Part shown: positions 55,710 to 64,000 of the stretch, piece after piece
Layout: each line of letters begins with the position of its first letter
Position numbering within the stretch: the first letter of the stretch is position 1
Assembly (NCBI GenBank): GCA_004362315.1
Contig: SNWL01000005.1
Span: 62,001 to 126,000 of the forward strand
DNA: 64,000 nt
Origin: Mycobacterium sp. BK086
Lineage (GTDB): Bacteria > Actinomycetota > Actinomycetes > Mycobacteriales > Mycobacteriaceae
Reading direction: 5' to 3'
Program-made: the position numbers and the translations under genes
Notes under the pieces: generated by a model
What the model saw: the letters and a program-made list of their open reading frames with translations, nothing else
What the model was told of the DNA's origin: nothing
Databases searched by the model: none

Positions 55710-56690
55710 ATGTTCACCCTGCGGTTCGACATGCGCGCACCGGCCGGCTCTGCGCCGCCACGCGATCTCTATGCGGCCGCCATCGACATGTGTGAGTGGG
55801 CCGAAGACCGGGGCGCTGTGGTCGCCGTGCTGTCCGAACATCACGGCACCGAAGACGGTCACCTGCCCGCGCCTCATCTTCTGGCGGCCGCGATCGCCGC
55901 CCGCACCAAGCACCTGGCGATCCTGCTGGCCGCTGTGCCCATCACGTTCTGGGATCCGGTCCGGCTCGCCGAAACGATGAACGTCCTCGACATCATCAGC
56001 GCGGGCCGGGTCTCGTGGGCCTTCGGCATCGGCCACCGCACCGAGGAGTATGAGCATTTCGGCATCGATCCGCGTGGCCGGGGACGACTCGCCGACGCAT
56101 CGCTGGATCTGGTGCGAAACCTGCTACGCGGGGAACCGATCGACCACGATGGTAGGCGTATCCAGGTGACACCACCGCCGCTAACGCCGGGTGGCCCGTA
56201 CACGTGGATCGCCGGCGGAAGCCAGGCAGCGGCGCGGCGGGCGGCACGACACGGCCTGGGGTTCATCTCCCAGACCGCCACCCCCGGCCTCAAGGAGTTC
56301 TACGAGAACCAGTGCCGTGCCAATGGTTTCGAGCCAGGGCCGGCGCAGTTCCCGGCGCCGGGCGCCCCGACCACCGTCTTCGTCGCCGACGATGTCGACG
56401 CCGCGTGGCGCGAGCTCGGTTGCTACCTGCTGCACGACGCGACGATGGCCGCGTCCTACCGGCATGGCGACGATTCGGTGGCCAGCATCTCATGCGCAAC
56501 GACCGTGGCTGAGCTCCGCGATGCCGGCGGGCCCTACCGGATTGTCACGACCGGTGAAGCGCGCGAGTACATCCGCGCCGGTCGCCCACTTCCGTTGCTG
56601 CCGCTGTGCGGCGGACTGCCACCGGATCTGGCGTGGCCGTATCTCGAACGGGCCGCGGCGGCGAGCCAGAGCGCATTGGAGGATCAGTGA
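55710..56690 (+). CDS. LLM-class flavin-dependent oxidoreductase, copy 1
   Basis: A 326-residue luciferase-like monooxygenase (F420- or FMN-dependent bacterial-luciferase fold): FTLRFDMRAPAG, VLSEHHGTEDGHLPAPHLLAAAIAARTKHLAI, ILDIISAGRVSWAFGIGHRTEEYEHFG-like pattern. In mycobacteria such proteins often use F420. Start ATG 55710; GTG 55701 is in frame. The end overlaps the next reductase gene (GTGA). Confidence 0.84.
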   Translation: MFTLRFDMRAPAGSAPPRDLYAAAIDMCEWAEDRGAVVAVLSEHHGTEDGHLPAPHLLAAAIAARTKHLAILLAAVPITFWDPVRLAETMNVLDIISAGRVSWAFGIGHRTEEYEHFGIDPRGRGRLADASLDLVRNLLRGEPIDHDGRRIQVTPPPLTPGGPYTWIAGGSQAAARRAARHGLGFISQTATPGLKEFYENQCRANGFEPGPAQFPAPGAPTTVFVADDVDAAWRELGCYLLHDATMAASYRHGDDSVASISCATTVAELRDAGGPYRIVTTGEAREYIRAGRPLPLLPLCGGLPPDLAWPYLERAAAASQSALEDQ

Positions 56691-57754
56691 CACTGCGAAC
56701 CGTGGTCTGGTCGACCGGCGGCGTCGGATCGATCGCCATCGACGCGATCCGGGGCAGGCCCGATCTGGAGCTGGTCGGCGTGTGGGTGCATTCGCACGAG
56801 AAGGCCGGCCGAGATGCGGGGGAGCTGGCCGGTGGCGACCCGATCGGCATTCGGGCTACCAGTGATGCCGCTGAACTCCTTGCGCTGCAGCCTGATTGCG
56901 TGGTGTACGCCGCGAGCGGTCCCGACCGCGACGCCGGGGCGGTACCCGACTACCTGAAACTTCTGGAGGCGGGCATCAACGTCGTGTCGACATCGTCGAC
57001 CAGCCTGGTGTATCCGCCGGCGTACTACTCGCCGCAGTGGCGTGAGCAGCTGGAGCAGGCGGCCGAGGCGGGCCATGCGTCGTTCTACGCGTCCGGCATC
57101 TTTCCCGGCTTCGGCTCCGACCAGCTAGCGCTTCTGCTGTCGACCCAGTCCAAGACGATCCGCCAGGTGAAGGTCAGCGAGGTGGCGCTCAACGACCACT
57201 ATCCGGTGGCAGACGTGATGATGAACGGCATGGGTTTCGGTCACCCATTGGACTTCGAACCGATGCTCAAGACCCCTGGCTTCATCGAGATGGCCTGGCG
57301 GGCACCGATCTATCTCATCGCGGCCGGGCTGGGGGTCGAGGTCGACGAGGTCCGGGGCACCCTCGACCGGCGACTGACCGACCGGGATATCGAGGTGGCG
57401 TTCGGCACCATCAAGGCGGGTACCTGCGGCGCGGTCAGCACCAGGGCGGCCGGAGTGGTCAACGGGCGCGAGGCGATCGTCGTCGAGCACATCATCCGGA
57501 TGGCCCGCGATGTCGCACCCGACTGGCCCGCATCGGATTTCGACGCCAGCTACCACGTGGACATCGAGGGTGATCCCGATATCCACTGCTCGATGAACGT
57601 CGGTGCCGCCGAAGGCCACGGCGCGGGGCATGCCGCGATGTCGGCGACCGCGATGCGCGTGGTCAATGCGATTCCCTATGTGGTGGCCGCACCGGCCGGT
57701 CTGCTCAGCTCACTGGATCTGCCGAACACCCTGCCACGGTTCGCGATCGGCTGA
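56687..57754 (+). CDS. dihydrodipicolinate reductase-fold dehydrogenase, copy 2 of the cluster
   Basis: A 355-residue paralogue of the 54491-55594 protein: TVVWSTGGVGSIAIDAI, GVWVHSHEKAGRDAGELAGGDPIG, CVVYAASGPDRDAGAVPDYLKLL. GTG 56687 overlaps the LLM stop, so it is coupled to it. Five bases after its stop the second LLM gene begins. Confidence 0.83.
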   Translation: MTLRTVVWSTGGVGSIAIDAIRGRPDLELVGVWVHSHEKAGRDAGELAGGDPIGIRATSDAAELLALQPDCVVYAASGPDRDAGAVPDYLKLLEAGINVVSTSSTSLVYPPAYYSPQWREQLEQAAEAGHASFYASGIFPGFGSDQLALLLSTQSKTIRQVKVSEVALNDHYPVADVMMNGMGFGHPLDFEPMLKTPGFIEMAWRAPIYLIAAGLGVEVDEVRGTLDRRLTDRDIEVAFGTIKAGTCGAVSTRAAGVVNGREAIVVEHIIRMARDVAPDWPASDFDASYHVDIEGDPDIHCSMNVGAAEGHGAGHAAMSATAMRVVNAIPYVVAAPAGLLSSLDLPNTLPRFAIG

Positions 57755-57759
57755 CGGGC

Positions 57760-58665
57760 GTGTTCTCGATCCGATTCGACATGCGCGCCCCGGCGTTCGG
57801 CGCCTCGACCACTGACCTCTACGCGGCGGCGATCGAGATGTCCGCGTGGGCGGAGAATCACGGCGGCCTCGCGGCGGTGCTGTGCGAACATCACGGTTCC
57901 GAGGACGGCTATCTGCCGGTACCCATGGTCCTGGGGTCGGCGATCGCGGCACGCACCGAACGGCTGCTGCTCACCTTGGTGGTGATCCTGCCGCTCTACG
58001 ATCCGGTCCGGTTGGCCGAGGAAATTTCGATACTCGACATCATCAGCAGAGGGCGAGCCGCTTACGTCTTCGGACTCGGCTATCGCCCAGCGGAATTCGA
58101 GCACTTCGGCCTCGACGTGTCACGGCGTGGCCGACTGGCCGACGAGAAGCTGAGTGCGCTACGCGCACAGATACCGAACGGGCCGACGATGATGTGGGGT
58201 GGCGCGAGCCTGGCCGCCGCGCGCCGCGCGGGACGCTACGGGCTGGGTCTGCTGGCCAACGGCGCCGTCCCCGGCATGCAGGAGGCCTACGAGGCCGCCT
58301 GCCGGGAGCACGGCCACGAACCCGGCCCCACCCTGCTGCCGCCCGCGGACACGCCGACGGTCACGTTCGTCGCCGACGACGTCGATGCGGCGTGGGACGA
58401 AATCGGGGAGTACCTGTTGCACGACGCCCGGATGTACGCGCAGTGGAACGAGGGCAATGACACCTCGGCAGGTATCTCCGATGCCCGCACCGTTGCGGAC
58501 CTGCGCGACAACTTCCCGTCCCACCGCATCATCAGCGTCGCCGAGGCCGCTGAGATCATCGGCGGCGGTGGGATTCTCAACCTGTCGCCGCTGTGCGGCG
58601 GGATCCCACCCGCCATCGCGTGGCCCTACCTGAAACGGGTGGGCGCACTGAGGAGCAGCCAATGA
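57760..58665 (+). CDS. LLM-class flavin-dependent oxidoreductase, copy 2
   Basis: A 301-residue paralogue of 55710-56690: SIRFDMRAPAFG, LCEHHGSEDGYLPVPMVLGSA, ILDIISRGRAAYVFGLGYR. It lacks about 25 residues around position 135 relative to copy 1 (an RNLLRGEPIDHDGRR-like stretch). GTG start; the stop overlaps the P450 start (ATGA). Confidence 0.84.
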   Translation: MFSIRFDMRAPAFGASTTDLYAAAIEMSAWAENHGGLAAVLCEHHGSEDGYLPVPMVLGSAIAARTERLLLTLVVILPLYDPVRLAEEISILDIISRGRAAYVFGLGYRPAEFEHFGLDVSRRGRLADEKLSALRAQIPNGPTMMWGGASLAAARRAGRYGLGLLANGAVPGMQEAYEAACREHGHEPGPTLLPPADTPTVTFVADDVDAAWDEIGEYLLHDARMYAQWNEGNDTSAGISDARTVADLRDNFPSHRIISVAEAAEIIGGGGILNLSPLCGGIPPAIAWPYLKRVGALRSSQ

Positions 58666-59849
58666 CCGCCGTCGATCTGTACTACGACCCGTTCGATTTC
58701 GCGATCGACGACGACCCGTATCCGATCTGGAAGAGGATGCGGGACGAAGCCCCGCTCTACTACAACGACAAGCACAACTTCTATGCACTGAGCCGGTACG
58801 ACGACGTCGCCCGGGATCTGCACGACTGGAACACCTACCGATCCGGTCGCGGCACCACCATGGACGTCATCACGAGCGGTCTCGAGGTACCGCCCGGGGT
58901 GATCCTGTTCGAGGACCCGCCGTTGCACGACCTCCATCGCCGGTTGCTGTCCAAGGTGTTCACGCCGCGGCGGATGGATGCCATCGAACCGCTGACGCGG
59001 CAGTTCTGCGTGCGGGCCCTCGATGCGCTGGCCGGGACGTCACGTTTCGACGTCATCGGCGATTTCGGCGCACTGATCCCGATGCGGACGATCGGCTACC
59101 TGCTCGGCATCCCCGAGGAAGGACAGCAGGAGATCCGCGACCGTACCGATGCTCAAATCACGTTGAAGGACGGCACCTTTCAGACCGTTTCGGCGAGCTC
59201 GTTCGAGAACGCGTATCAGCTGTTCGCCGACTACATCGAGTGGCGGGCCGAGCATCCCTCCGATGACCTGATGACGCAGTTGCTCAACGCCGAGGTCGAG
59301 GAGCACGGAACGCTACGGCCGCTCACCCGGATCGAAGTCCTGACCTACACCAGCATGATCGCGGGGGCGGGCAACGAGACGACCACCCGGCTGATCGGGT
59401 TCATCGCCCAACTGCTGGCCGAGCACCCCGATCAGCGTCGCGAACTCGTCGCCGACCCCAGTCTGATTCCCGGCGCCATCGAGGAGGTGCTGCGCTACCA
59501 GGCGCCGTCGCCGGTCCAGGCCCGCTACGTGGCCCACGACACCGAATGCCACGGCCGGCGGATCCCGGAGGGCTCGGTCATGTTGTTGCTCAACGGTTCC
59601 GCCAACCGCGATGAGCGGCACTACCCGCGCGGCGAAGAGTTCGACATCCACCGCACCGGCGGACACCTGTCGTTCGGGCAGGGTCTGCACTTCTGCCTCG
59701 GCTCGTCACTGGCCCGCATGCAGGCGCGGGTGGCGCTCGAGGAGATGCTCACGCGCTGGCCGGAGTGGGACGTCGACCTCGACAACGCCGCCATGGCTCA
59801 CACGTCGAGCGTTCGCGGTTGGGGAACGCTACCGATCATCGTCGGGTGA
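58662..59849 (+). CDS. cytochrome P450 (first of the cluster)
   Basis: A 395-residue soluble P450. I-helix GAGNETTTRL, E-x-x-R in EEVLRY, heme-binding FGQGLHFCLGSSLAR with Cys345. It hydroxylates an unknown substrate using ferredoxin-supplied electrons; no ferredoxin gene is in view. Coupled to the LLM gene by ATGA. 3' end overlaps the tandem TetR gene by 14 bp. Confidence 0.92.
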   Translation: MTAVDLYYDPFDFAIDDDPYPIWKRMRDEAPLYYNDKHNFYALSRYDDVARDLHDWNTYRSGRGTTMDVITSGLEVPPGVILFEDPPLHDLHRRLLSKVFTPRRMDAIEPLTRQFCVRALDALAGTSRFDVIGDFGALIPMRTIGYLLGIPEEGQQEIRDRTDAQITLKDGTFQTVSASSFENAYQLFADYIEWRAEHPSDDLMTQLLNAEVEEHGTLRPLTRIEVLTYTSMIAGAGNETTTRLIGFIAQLLAEHPDQRRELVADPSLIPGAIEEVLRYQAPSPVQARYVAHDTECHGRRIPEGSVMLLLNGSANRDERHYPRGEEFDIHRTGGHLSFGQGLHFCLGSSLARMQARVALEEMLTRWPEWDVDLDNAAMAHTSSVRGWGTLPIIVG

Positions 59850-61059
59850 CGCCGCGTATCGAGGTGTCGCGAACATGAATCTGCGAAGCCCTGGTCCCGA
59901 TGGCGCGCAGGATGTTCTCCGGGATCCAGCTGATTTCGATGACCGCCCGGGCGAGCATCTGGTTCGACGGGCTGTCGATGCTGATCTCGCCCGATCGAAT
60001 ACCCTCGGCCAGAATCGATTTCATCTGGCTGACGCGCGTCGAAAACAGCCAGCCGGGGCTCGAGGTATCCGGCGGGGACTGGCGCATCCATGCCAGCTGA
60101 ATGCGGAATTCGTCACCGAAGCGATCCAGCACGTTGGTGTGAATCCACGACATCGCATCGATCTTTTCCAGCGGTGACGAGTCCGATTGCAGCACCTGGG
60201 TCCACCCGGGCGAGATCTTCTCGCCGAATTCTCGCATGATGTCGGCCAGCAGCTGATCCTTGGATCCGATCAGCCGGTACACGGTTCCGGTGCCCAGCCC
60301 GGACGCCGAGGCGATATCCCTGATCGTGGTGAATTCGAAGCCCTTGCGGCCGAATTCGGCTCGGGCGATGGCCCGGATCCGCTCACCGTCGTCGGCGGGG
60401 TCGGTCCGCTCCTGCCACGATCGCACCACCTCGTCGGCCGCGCGGTAGGCGGCCGACGCGTCGAGTGCGGCGTCGGTGACTGCCTCAGCGGCCAAACCCT
60501 CCAAGAGGATTCGGCAGAACAGCGCGGCGAGTTTGTCGGCGCCCGCGTTGTGCCGGATGACGTCCAGGCCGACGTGCAGCATCGTCTGGACGAAGCGGTC
60601 GGCGAAAACCGGAAGGTCGACGTCCGGGCCGACGTATCCACTCCACCGCGCGGCCCGCAAGGTCTGCAGGGTGGCCTGAAGGATCGCCGTCGGCCGCTGC
60701 TGGGCGAGAGCGGTCAATTCCGGATCCGGCGACGGGAACTCGTAGAACGTCATCTGCAACGCGGCGCGGTGGGTCACCGCGCACTGGGCGATCGCCGAAC
60801 CGAGATCGACGAGGCGGTCGAACATCGACGATGTGGCCTCGTCGTCGAGCCGGCTTTCGGCCTGTGCTGCGGTCCGATCCAGATCGTCGTGATATCGGCG
60901 GAGCAGCTCGACGAGGATCGCTTCCTTGGACTCGAAATGGTGGTACAGGCTGCCCGCCTGGATGCCCGCCGCGTCGGCGATCTCCTGCAGCGACGTTCGC
61001 AGTCCGGACACGGCGATCAGCGCGGCGGCGGACTGCAGTATCTCGGTGCGCCGTACCAT
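59836..61059 (-). CDS. tandem TetR regulator (two TetR units in one chain)
   Basis: A 407-residue protein containing two complete TetR units. The first HTH is at about 1-50 ([21 protein letters not shown]), the second at about 220-270 (TTIRDIASASGLGTGTVYRLIGSK), each followed by an all-helical ligand domain. It may fold as a built-in pseudo-dimer. Start MVRRTEIL at 61059; the longer frame has no support. Divergent from the aldehyde dehydrogenase, so it is the likely regulator of the cluster. Confidence 0.85.
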   Translation of the reverse strand: MVRRTEILQSAAALIAVSGLRTSLQEIADAAGIQAGSLYHHFESKEAILVELLRRYHDDLDRTAAQAESRLDDEATSSMFDRLVDLGSAIAQCAVTHRAALQMTFYEFPSPDPELTALAQQRPTAILQATLQTLRAARWSGYVGPDVDLPVFADRFVQTMLHVGLDVIRHNAGADKLAALFCRILLEGLAAEAVTDAALDASAAYRAADEVVRSWQERTDPADDGERIRAIARAEFGRKGFEFTTIRDIASASGLGTGTVYRLIGSKDQLLADIMREFGEKISPGWTQVLQSDSSPLEKIDAMSWIHTNVLDRFGDEFRIQLAWMRQSPPDTSSPGWLFSTRVSQMKSILAEGIRSGEISIDSPSNQMLARAVIEISWIPENILRAIGTRASQIHVRDTSIRGVTRR

Positions 61060-61165
61060 GGCACCTCCGCCCGGCTGACCAGATGTTTGGTAAACGGTAG
61101 CAGAACGATGGCCACGCGCAGTGCGCTCTATCGTTGACGACGGCTGAGCGACTGGGTAGGGTCCG

Positions 61166-61180
61166 AACAAAAGTTAGGTT
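61166..61180 (+). promoter_or_regulatory. shared cluster motif, copy 3
   Basis: AACAAAAGTTAGGTT in the aldehyde dehydrogenase promoter; with following TTGG it gives CAAA...TTTG arms. Related to copies at 55607 and 55683. Confidence 0.5.
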
Positions 61181-61203
61181 TGGTACCCGGATGGGCAGAA
61201 ACA

Positions 61204-62679
61204 ATGGCTGACACCCGCTTTGAGCCGAAGATGATGATCGACGGCAAGCTCGTCGACGGCGAGGCAGGCGCCTTCGCCAACATCAACCCGGCCACCGAGG
61301 AGGTCCTCGGTGAAGTGGCCGATGCGTCGACAGCCGATATGCACCGCGCCATCGACGCGGCGCGTCGTGCGTTCGACGACACCGATTGGGCGACCAACCA
61401 CGCCTTCCGGCAGAAGTGCCTGCTGCAGTTGCAAGAAGCGCTGGAGGACGAACAGGAAGAGCTTCGTGAGGAACTCATCCGCGAAGTCGGCTGCCCCCGC
61501 GCGATCACCCACGGACCGCAGCTCGACGCGCCGCTTGCCGATGCGCTGCGCTACCCGGCCCACCTGATCGACGACTACGCCTGGGAGACCTCGCTGGGCG
61601 ACACCGTCGTGTCGGTCACCGGGGTCAACACCACCCGCAAGGTCTGGCGGGAGCCGGTCGGCGTCGTCGGCGCAATCGTGCCGTGGAACTTCCCGTTCGA
61701 GGTCACCATCCAGAAGATCGGCCAGGCGCTGGGAACCGGCAACACCGTCGTGCTGAAACCGGCGCCCAACACGCCCTTCAACGCGACCCGGCTGGGCAGG
61801 CTGATCGCCGAGAACACCGACATCCCGCCGGGCGTGGTCAATGTCGTCACCGCGTCCGACCATTTCGTCGGCGAGGAACTCACCCTCTCGCCGAAGGTCG
61901 ACATGATCTCGTTCACCGGATCGACGGTGGTCGGGCAGCGGATCATGGAGAAGGGCGCCGCGACGATGAAGCGGTTGTTCCTCGAACTCGGCGGCAAGTC
62001 GGCGACCATCGTGCTGGAGGACGCGGACTTCGCGATCGGCTGCATGATGGGCATCGCCCCCTGTATGCACGCCGGTCAGGGCTGTGCCAATCCGACTCGG
62101 CTGCTGTTGCCCCGGTCGCGCTACGACGAGGGTGTCGAGATTCTGCGCGGCATCTATGAGGGGGTGGCCGCCGGTGACCCGCAGGACCCGGGAACCCTGT
62201 GCGGCCCGGTGATTTCCGATCGGCAGCGCAGCCGGATCCGCGGCTACATCCAGAAGGGTGTCGAGGAGGGGGCGACGCTACTCGTGGGTGGCGCCGAGGC
62301 GCCCGACGGACTCGACAAGGGATATTTCGTCAAGCCAACGCTTTTCGTCAACGTCGACAACTCGATGACGATCGCGCAGGAAGAGATCTTCGGCCCGGTG
62401 CTCTCGGTGATTCCGTTCGACGACGAGGACGACGCGGTGCGCATCGCCAATGACAGCCCGTACGGTCTGGCGGGCAATGTCATGGCGGGCACGCTCGACC
62501 GCGCACTGTCGGTGGCCAGGCGGCTGCGGGCGGGGTTCATCGGGTTGAACGGCACCGCCGGATACGGCGCCGACACACCGTTCGGGGGATACAAGGCCAG
62601 CGGCGTGGGCCGGCAGAACGGCACCGCCGGATTCGACCAGTACACCGAGATCAAATCGGTTGCCTACCCTGCGATTTGA
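61204..62679 (+). CDS. NAD(P)-dependent aldehyde dehydrogenase
   Basis: A 491-residue ALDH: VVGAIVPWNFPFEVTIQK, Glu in LELGGKSATIV, catalytic Cys294 in HAGQGCANPTRL, EEIFGPVLSV. Oxidises an aldehyde produced upstream in the pathway. ATG 61204 chosen because it begins the conserved N-terminus; the ribosome site is weak. Confidence 0.92.
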   Translation: MADTRFEPKMMIDGKLVDGEAGAFANINPATEEVLGEVADASTADMHRAIDAARRAFDDTDWATNHAFRQKCLLQLQEALEDEQEELREELIREVGCPRAITHGPQLDAPLADALRYPAHLIDDYAWETSLGDTVVSVTGVNTTRKVWREPVGVVGAIVPWNFPFEVTIQKIGQALGTGNTVVLKPAPNTPFNATRLGRLIAENTDIPPGVVNVVTASDHFVGEELTLSPKVDMISFTGSTVVGQRIMEKGAATMKRLFLELGGKSATIVLEDADFAIGCMMGIAPCMHAGQGCANPTRLLLPRSRYDEGVEILRGIYEGVAAGDPQDPGTLCGPVISDRQRSRIRGYIQKGVEEGATLLVGGAEAPDGLDKGYFVKPTLFVNVDNSMTIAQEEIFGPVLSVIPFDDEDDAVRIANDSPYGLAGNVMAGTLDRALSVARRLRAGFIGLNGTAGYGADTPFGGYKASGVGRQNGTAGFDQYTEIKSVAYPAI

Positions 62680-62690
62680 GAGGTTTTGCT

Positions 62691-63959
62691 TTGCCCGATT
62701 TCGACGCGGTGGACTTCTTCACCGACGCGACCCTGGTGCCCGACCCGTATCCGTACTTCGATCATCTGCGGTCCAAATGCCCGGTGACGCAGGCGACTCC
62801 GTTCAACGTGCTGGCGGTTACCGGCTATGACGCGGCGCTCTCGGTGTACAAGAACCCGGCGTTCTCGTCGTGTGTCTCGGTGGCAGGCCCGTTCTCGGGT
62901 ATGCCGATCACGCCGGGGGAGAGCGACGACGTCGGCGAGCTGATCGACAAGCACGTCCGGGGCATCCCGATGGGTGAACACATCACCTCGCAGGACCCGC
63001 CCGTGCACACCCGCACCCGTAGCTTGATGAACACGCTTCTGACGCCCAAGCGTCTGAAGGAGAACGAAGACTTCATGTGGCGGCTGGCCGACCAGCAGCT
63101 CGACACGTTCCTGGCCAAGGGCGGGTGCGAGTTTCTCGGCGACTACGCAAAGCCGTTCTCGCTGTTGGTCATTGCCGACCTCCTCGGTGTACCCGCCGAG
63201 GACCACGAAGACTTCAAGGCCGTCTTCTCCAACGAGACGGTCGGCGAGATCGGCTCCGAGGCACCCACGTCGCACAACCCGCTGGAGTGGCTGAACGAGC
63301 GGTTCCACCGGTATCTGGAGGATCGCAGGCGCACCCCGCGCGAAGACGTGCTCACCGGGCTCGCGCAGGCCAAGTACGAGGACGGGTCGACGCCCGATCT
63401 CGAGGACGTGGTGAACCTGTCGACGTTCCTGTTCGCCGCGGGCAGCGAGACGACGACCAAGCTGGTGAGCTCGGCCATCCGGTTCATGGGCGACAATCCC
63501 GGGGCCGAGGAGCGGCTGAGGGAGGACCGCAGCAAGATCCCGGCGTTCCTCGAAGAGACCCTGCGGATGGAAAGCCCTGTCAAGGCCCACTTCCGGATGG
63601 CGCGCACCACCACCACGATCGGCGACGTGACCGTTCCGGCCGGAACCACGGTGATGATGCTGCCGGGGGCCTGCAATCGGGATCCCGGCAAGTTCGAGCA
63701 GCCCGACGAGTTCCGCGCCGACCGGCCGAATGTGCGCGAGCACATCGCGTTCATCCGCGGTGCACACTCCTGCCCGGGTGCACCGCTGGCCAGGGCCGAG
63801 GGGCGGATTTCGCTGAATCGGATCCTGGATCGCATGAAAGACATCAGAATTTCGGAATCCCACCACGGTTCTGCCGAGAACCGGCATTACCAGTACGAGC
63901 CGACGTTCATCATGCGCGGGCTCAGCGAACTGCACATCACGTTCAAGGAGATCTCATGA
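62691..63959 (+). CDS. cytochrome P450 (second of the cluster)
   Basis: A 422-residue P450: I-helix FAAGSETTTKL, E-x-x-R in EETLRM, heme-binding FIRGAHSCPGAPLAR with Cys361; the Gly-Ala-His version of the heme loop resembles steroid or terpene-type actinobacterial P450s. TTG 62691 has GAGAGG seven bases upstream. Starts 11 bp after the ALDH stop; the stop overlaps the SDR start. Confidence 0.9.
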   Translation: MPDFDAVDFFTDATLVPDPYPYFDHLRSKCPVTQATPFNVLAVTGYDAALSVYKNPAFSSCVSVAGPFSGMPITPGESDDVGELIDKHVRGIPMGEHITSQDPPVHTRTRSLMNTLLTPKRLKENEDFMWRLADQQLDTFLAKGGCEFLGDYAKPFSLLVIADLLGVPAEDHEDFKAVFSNETVGEIGSEAPTSHNPLEWLNERFHRYLEDRRRTPREDVLTGLAQAKYEDGSTPDLEDVVNLSTFLFAAGSETTTKLVSSAIRFMGDNPGAEERLREDRSKIPAFLEETLRMESPVKAHFRMARTTTTIGDVTVPAGTTVMMLPGACNRDPGKFEQPDEFRADRPNVREHIAFIRGAHSCPGAPLARAEGRISLNRILDRMKDIRISESHHGSAENRHYQYEPTFIMRGLSELHITFKEIS

Positions 63960-64000
63960 CTGGAAAGCTGTCAGGCAAGGTCGCTTTCATCACCGGCGCC
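63956..64000 (+). CDS. short-chain dehydrogenase, 5' end only
   Basis: Only 15 codons are in the window: MTGKLSGKVAFITGA, the N-terminus of an SDR up to the TGxxxGxG cofactor loop. ATGA overlap with the P450 stop shows operon continuation. Mycobacterial SDRs with this N-terminus are often mycofactocin-associated, but too little is seen to say. Confidence 0.75.
   Translation, partial: MTGKLSGKVAFITGA

Noticed and set aside
63956..64000. Assigning the cluster to mycofactocin biology
   Set aside because: Only 15 residues of the SDR are visible, and no mft genes are in the window.

Overview
The window looks like the chromosome of a mycobacterium, probably a fast-growing or environmental Mycolicibacterium-type species. 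The evidence is high GC, many GTG/TTG starts, leaderless promoters (TANNNT six or seven bases before the start codon), the mycolic-acid FAS-II operon fabD-acpM-kasA-kasB-accD6 with its activator mabR and aceE, a mycothiol-dependent MscR dehydrogenase, and a PGRS-type glycine-rich secreted protein. From memory, the gene order from about 12.0 to 40.6 kb follows the Mycobacterium tuberculosis Rv2260 to Rv2238c neighbourhood. That makes the segments that do not fit stand out.

Layout. 0-12 kb: Rieske protein, MarR with a quinone oxidoreductase, a reductase of the dihydrodipicolinate-reductase fold, a membrane-anchored Hsp70-like protein, a SABATH methyltransferase unit, SDR/TetR, a tandem pair of membrane proteins (the second with a decayed SHOCT tail), a zinc alcohol dehydrogenase, and a carboxymuconolactone-decarboxylase/HxlR pair. 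12-17 kb: MBL hydrolase, mscR, TPR protein, methyltransferase, serine hydrolase, DUF3145. 17.1-22.2 kb: an accessory cluster with a small peptide-like gene, a fused uracil-glycosylase-like/amidohydrolase protein, an intracellular subtilase and a tiny protein resembling a subtilase inhibitor. 22.2-29.3 kb: lipid and glycerol genes (SRPBCC, diacylglycerol kinase, AGPS-like oxidase, TetR, glpD) and an aldo/keto reductase with an AraC regulator. 29.3-38.9 kb: accD6-kasB-kasA-acpM-fabD, mabR, aceE. 39-40.7 kb: lipoprotein, DUF3052, ahpE, tRNA-Val.

40.7-46.9 kb is a compact genomic island. It is bounded by a 17-bp direct repeat (16/17) made of the 3' end of tRNA-Val plus flank, and a second copy 6.2 kb downstream. 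Between the repeats I see only one translationally coupled three-gene operon: a P-loop NTPase, a 989-residue protein ending in a second P-loop ATPase, and a pentapeptide-repeat membrane protein with a channel-like C-terminus. There is no integrase. Two NTPases plus a membrane effector at a tRNA hotspot is the pattern expected of an undescribed phage-defence (abortive-infection) system. This is the strongest candidate for a new system in the window.

47-54.5 kb: VOC protein, a YHYH protein in an apparent operon with a PGRS/beta-propeller secreted protein that has no PE domain, a GntR regulator divergent from a CynX-type MFS transporter, and a nitronate monooxygenase. 54.5-64 kb: a catabolic-looking cluster of two paralogous pairs of reductase plus LLM-type flavin oxidoreductase, two cytochromes P450, an aldehyde dehydrogenase, a tandem-TetR regulator and the start of an SDR. 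Three promoters in this cluster share a motif ending in GTTAGGTT, or a close variant, which suggests one regulon.
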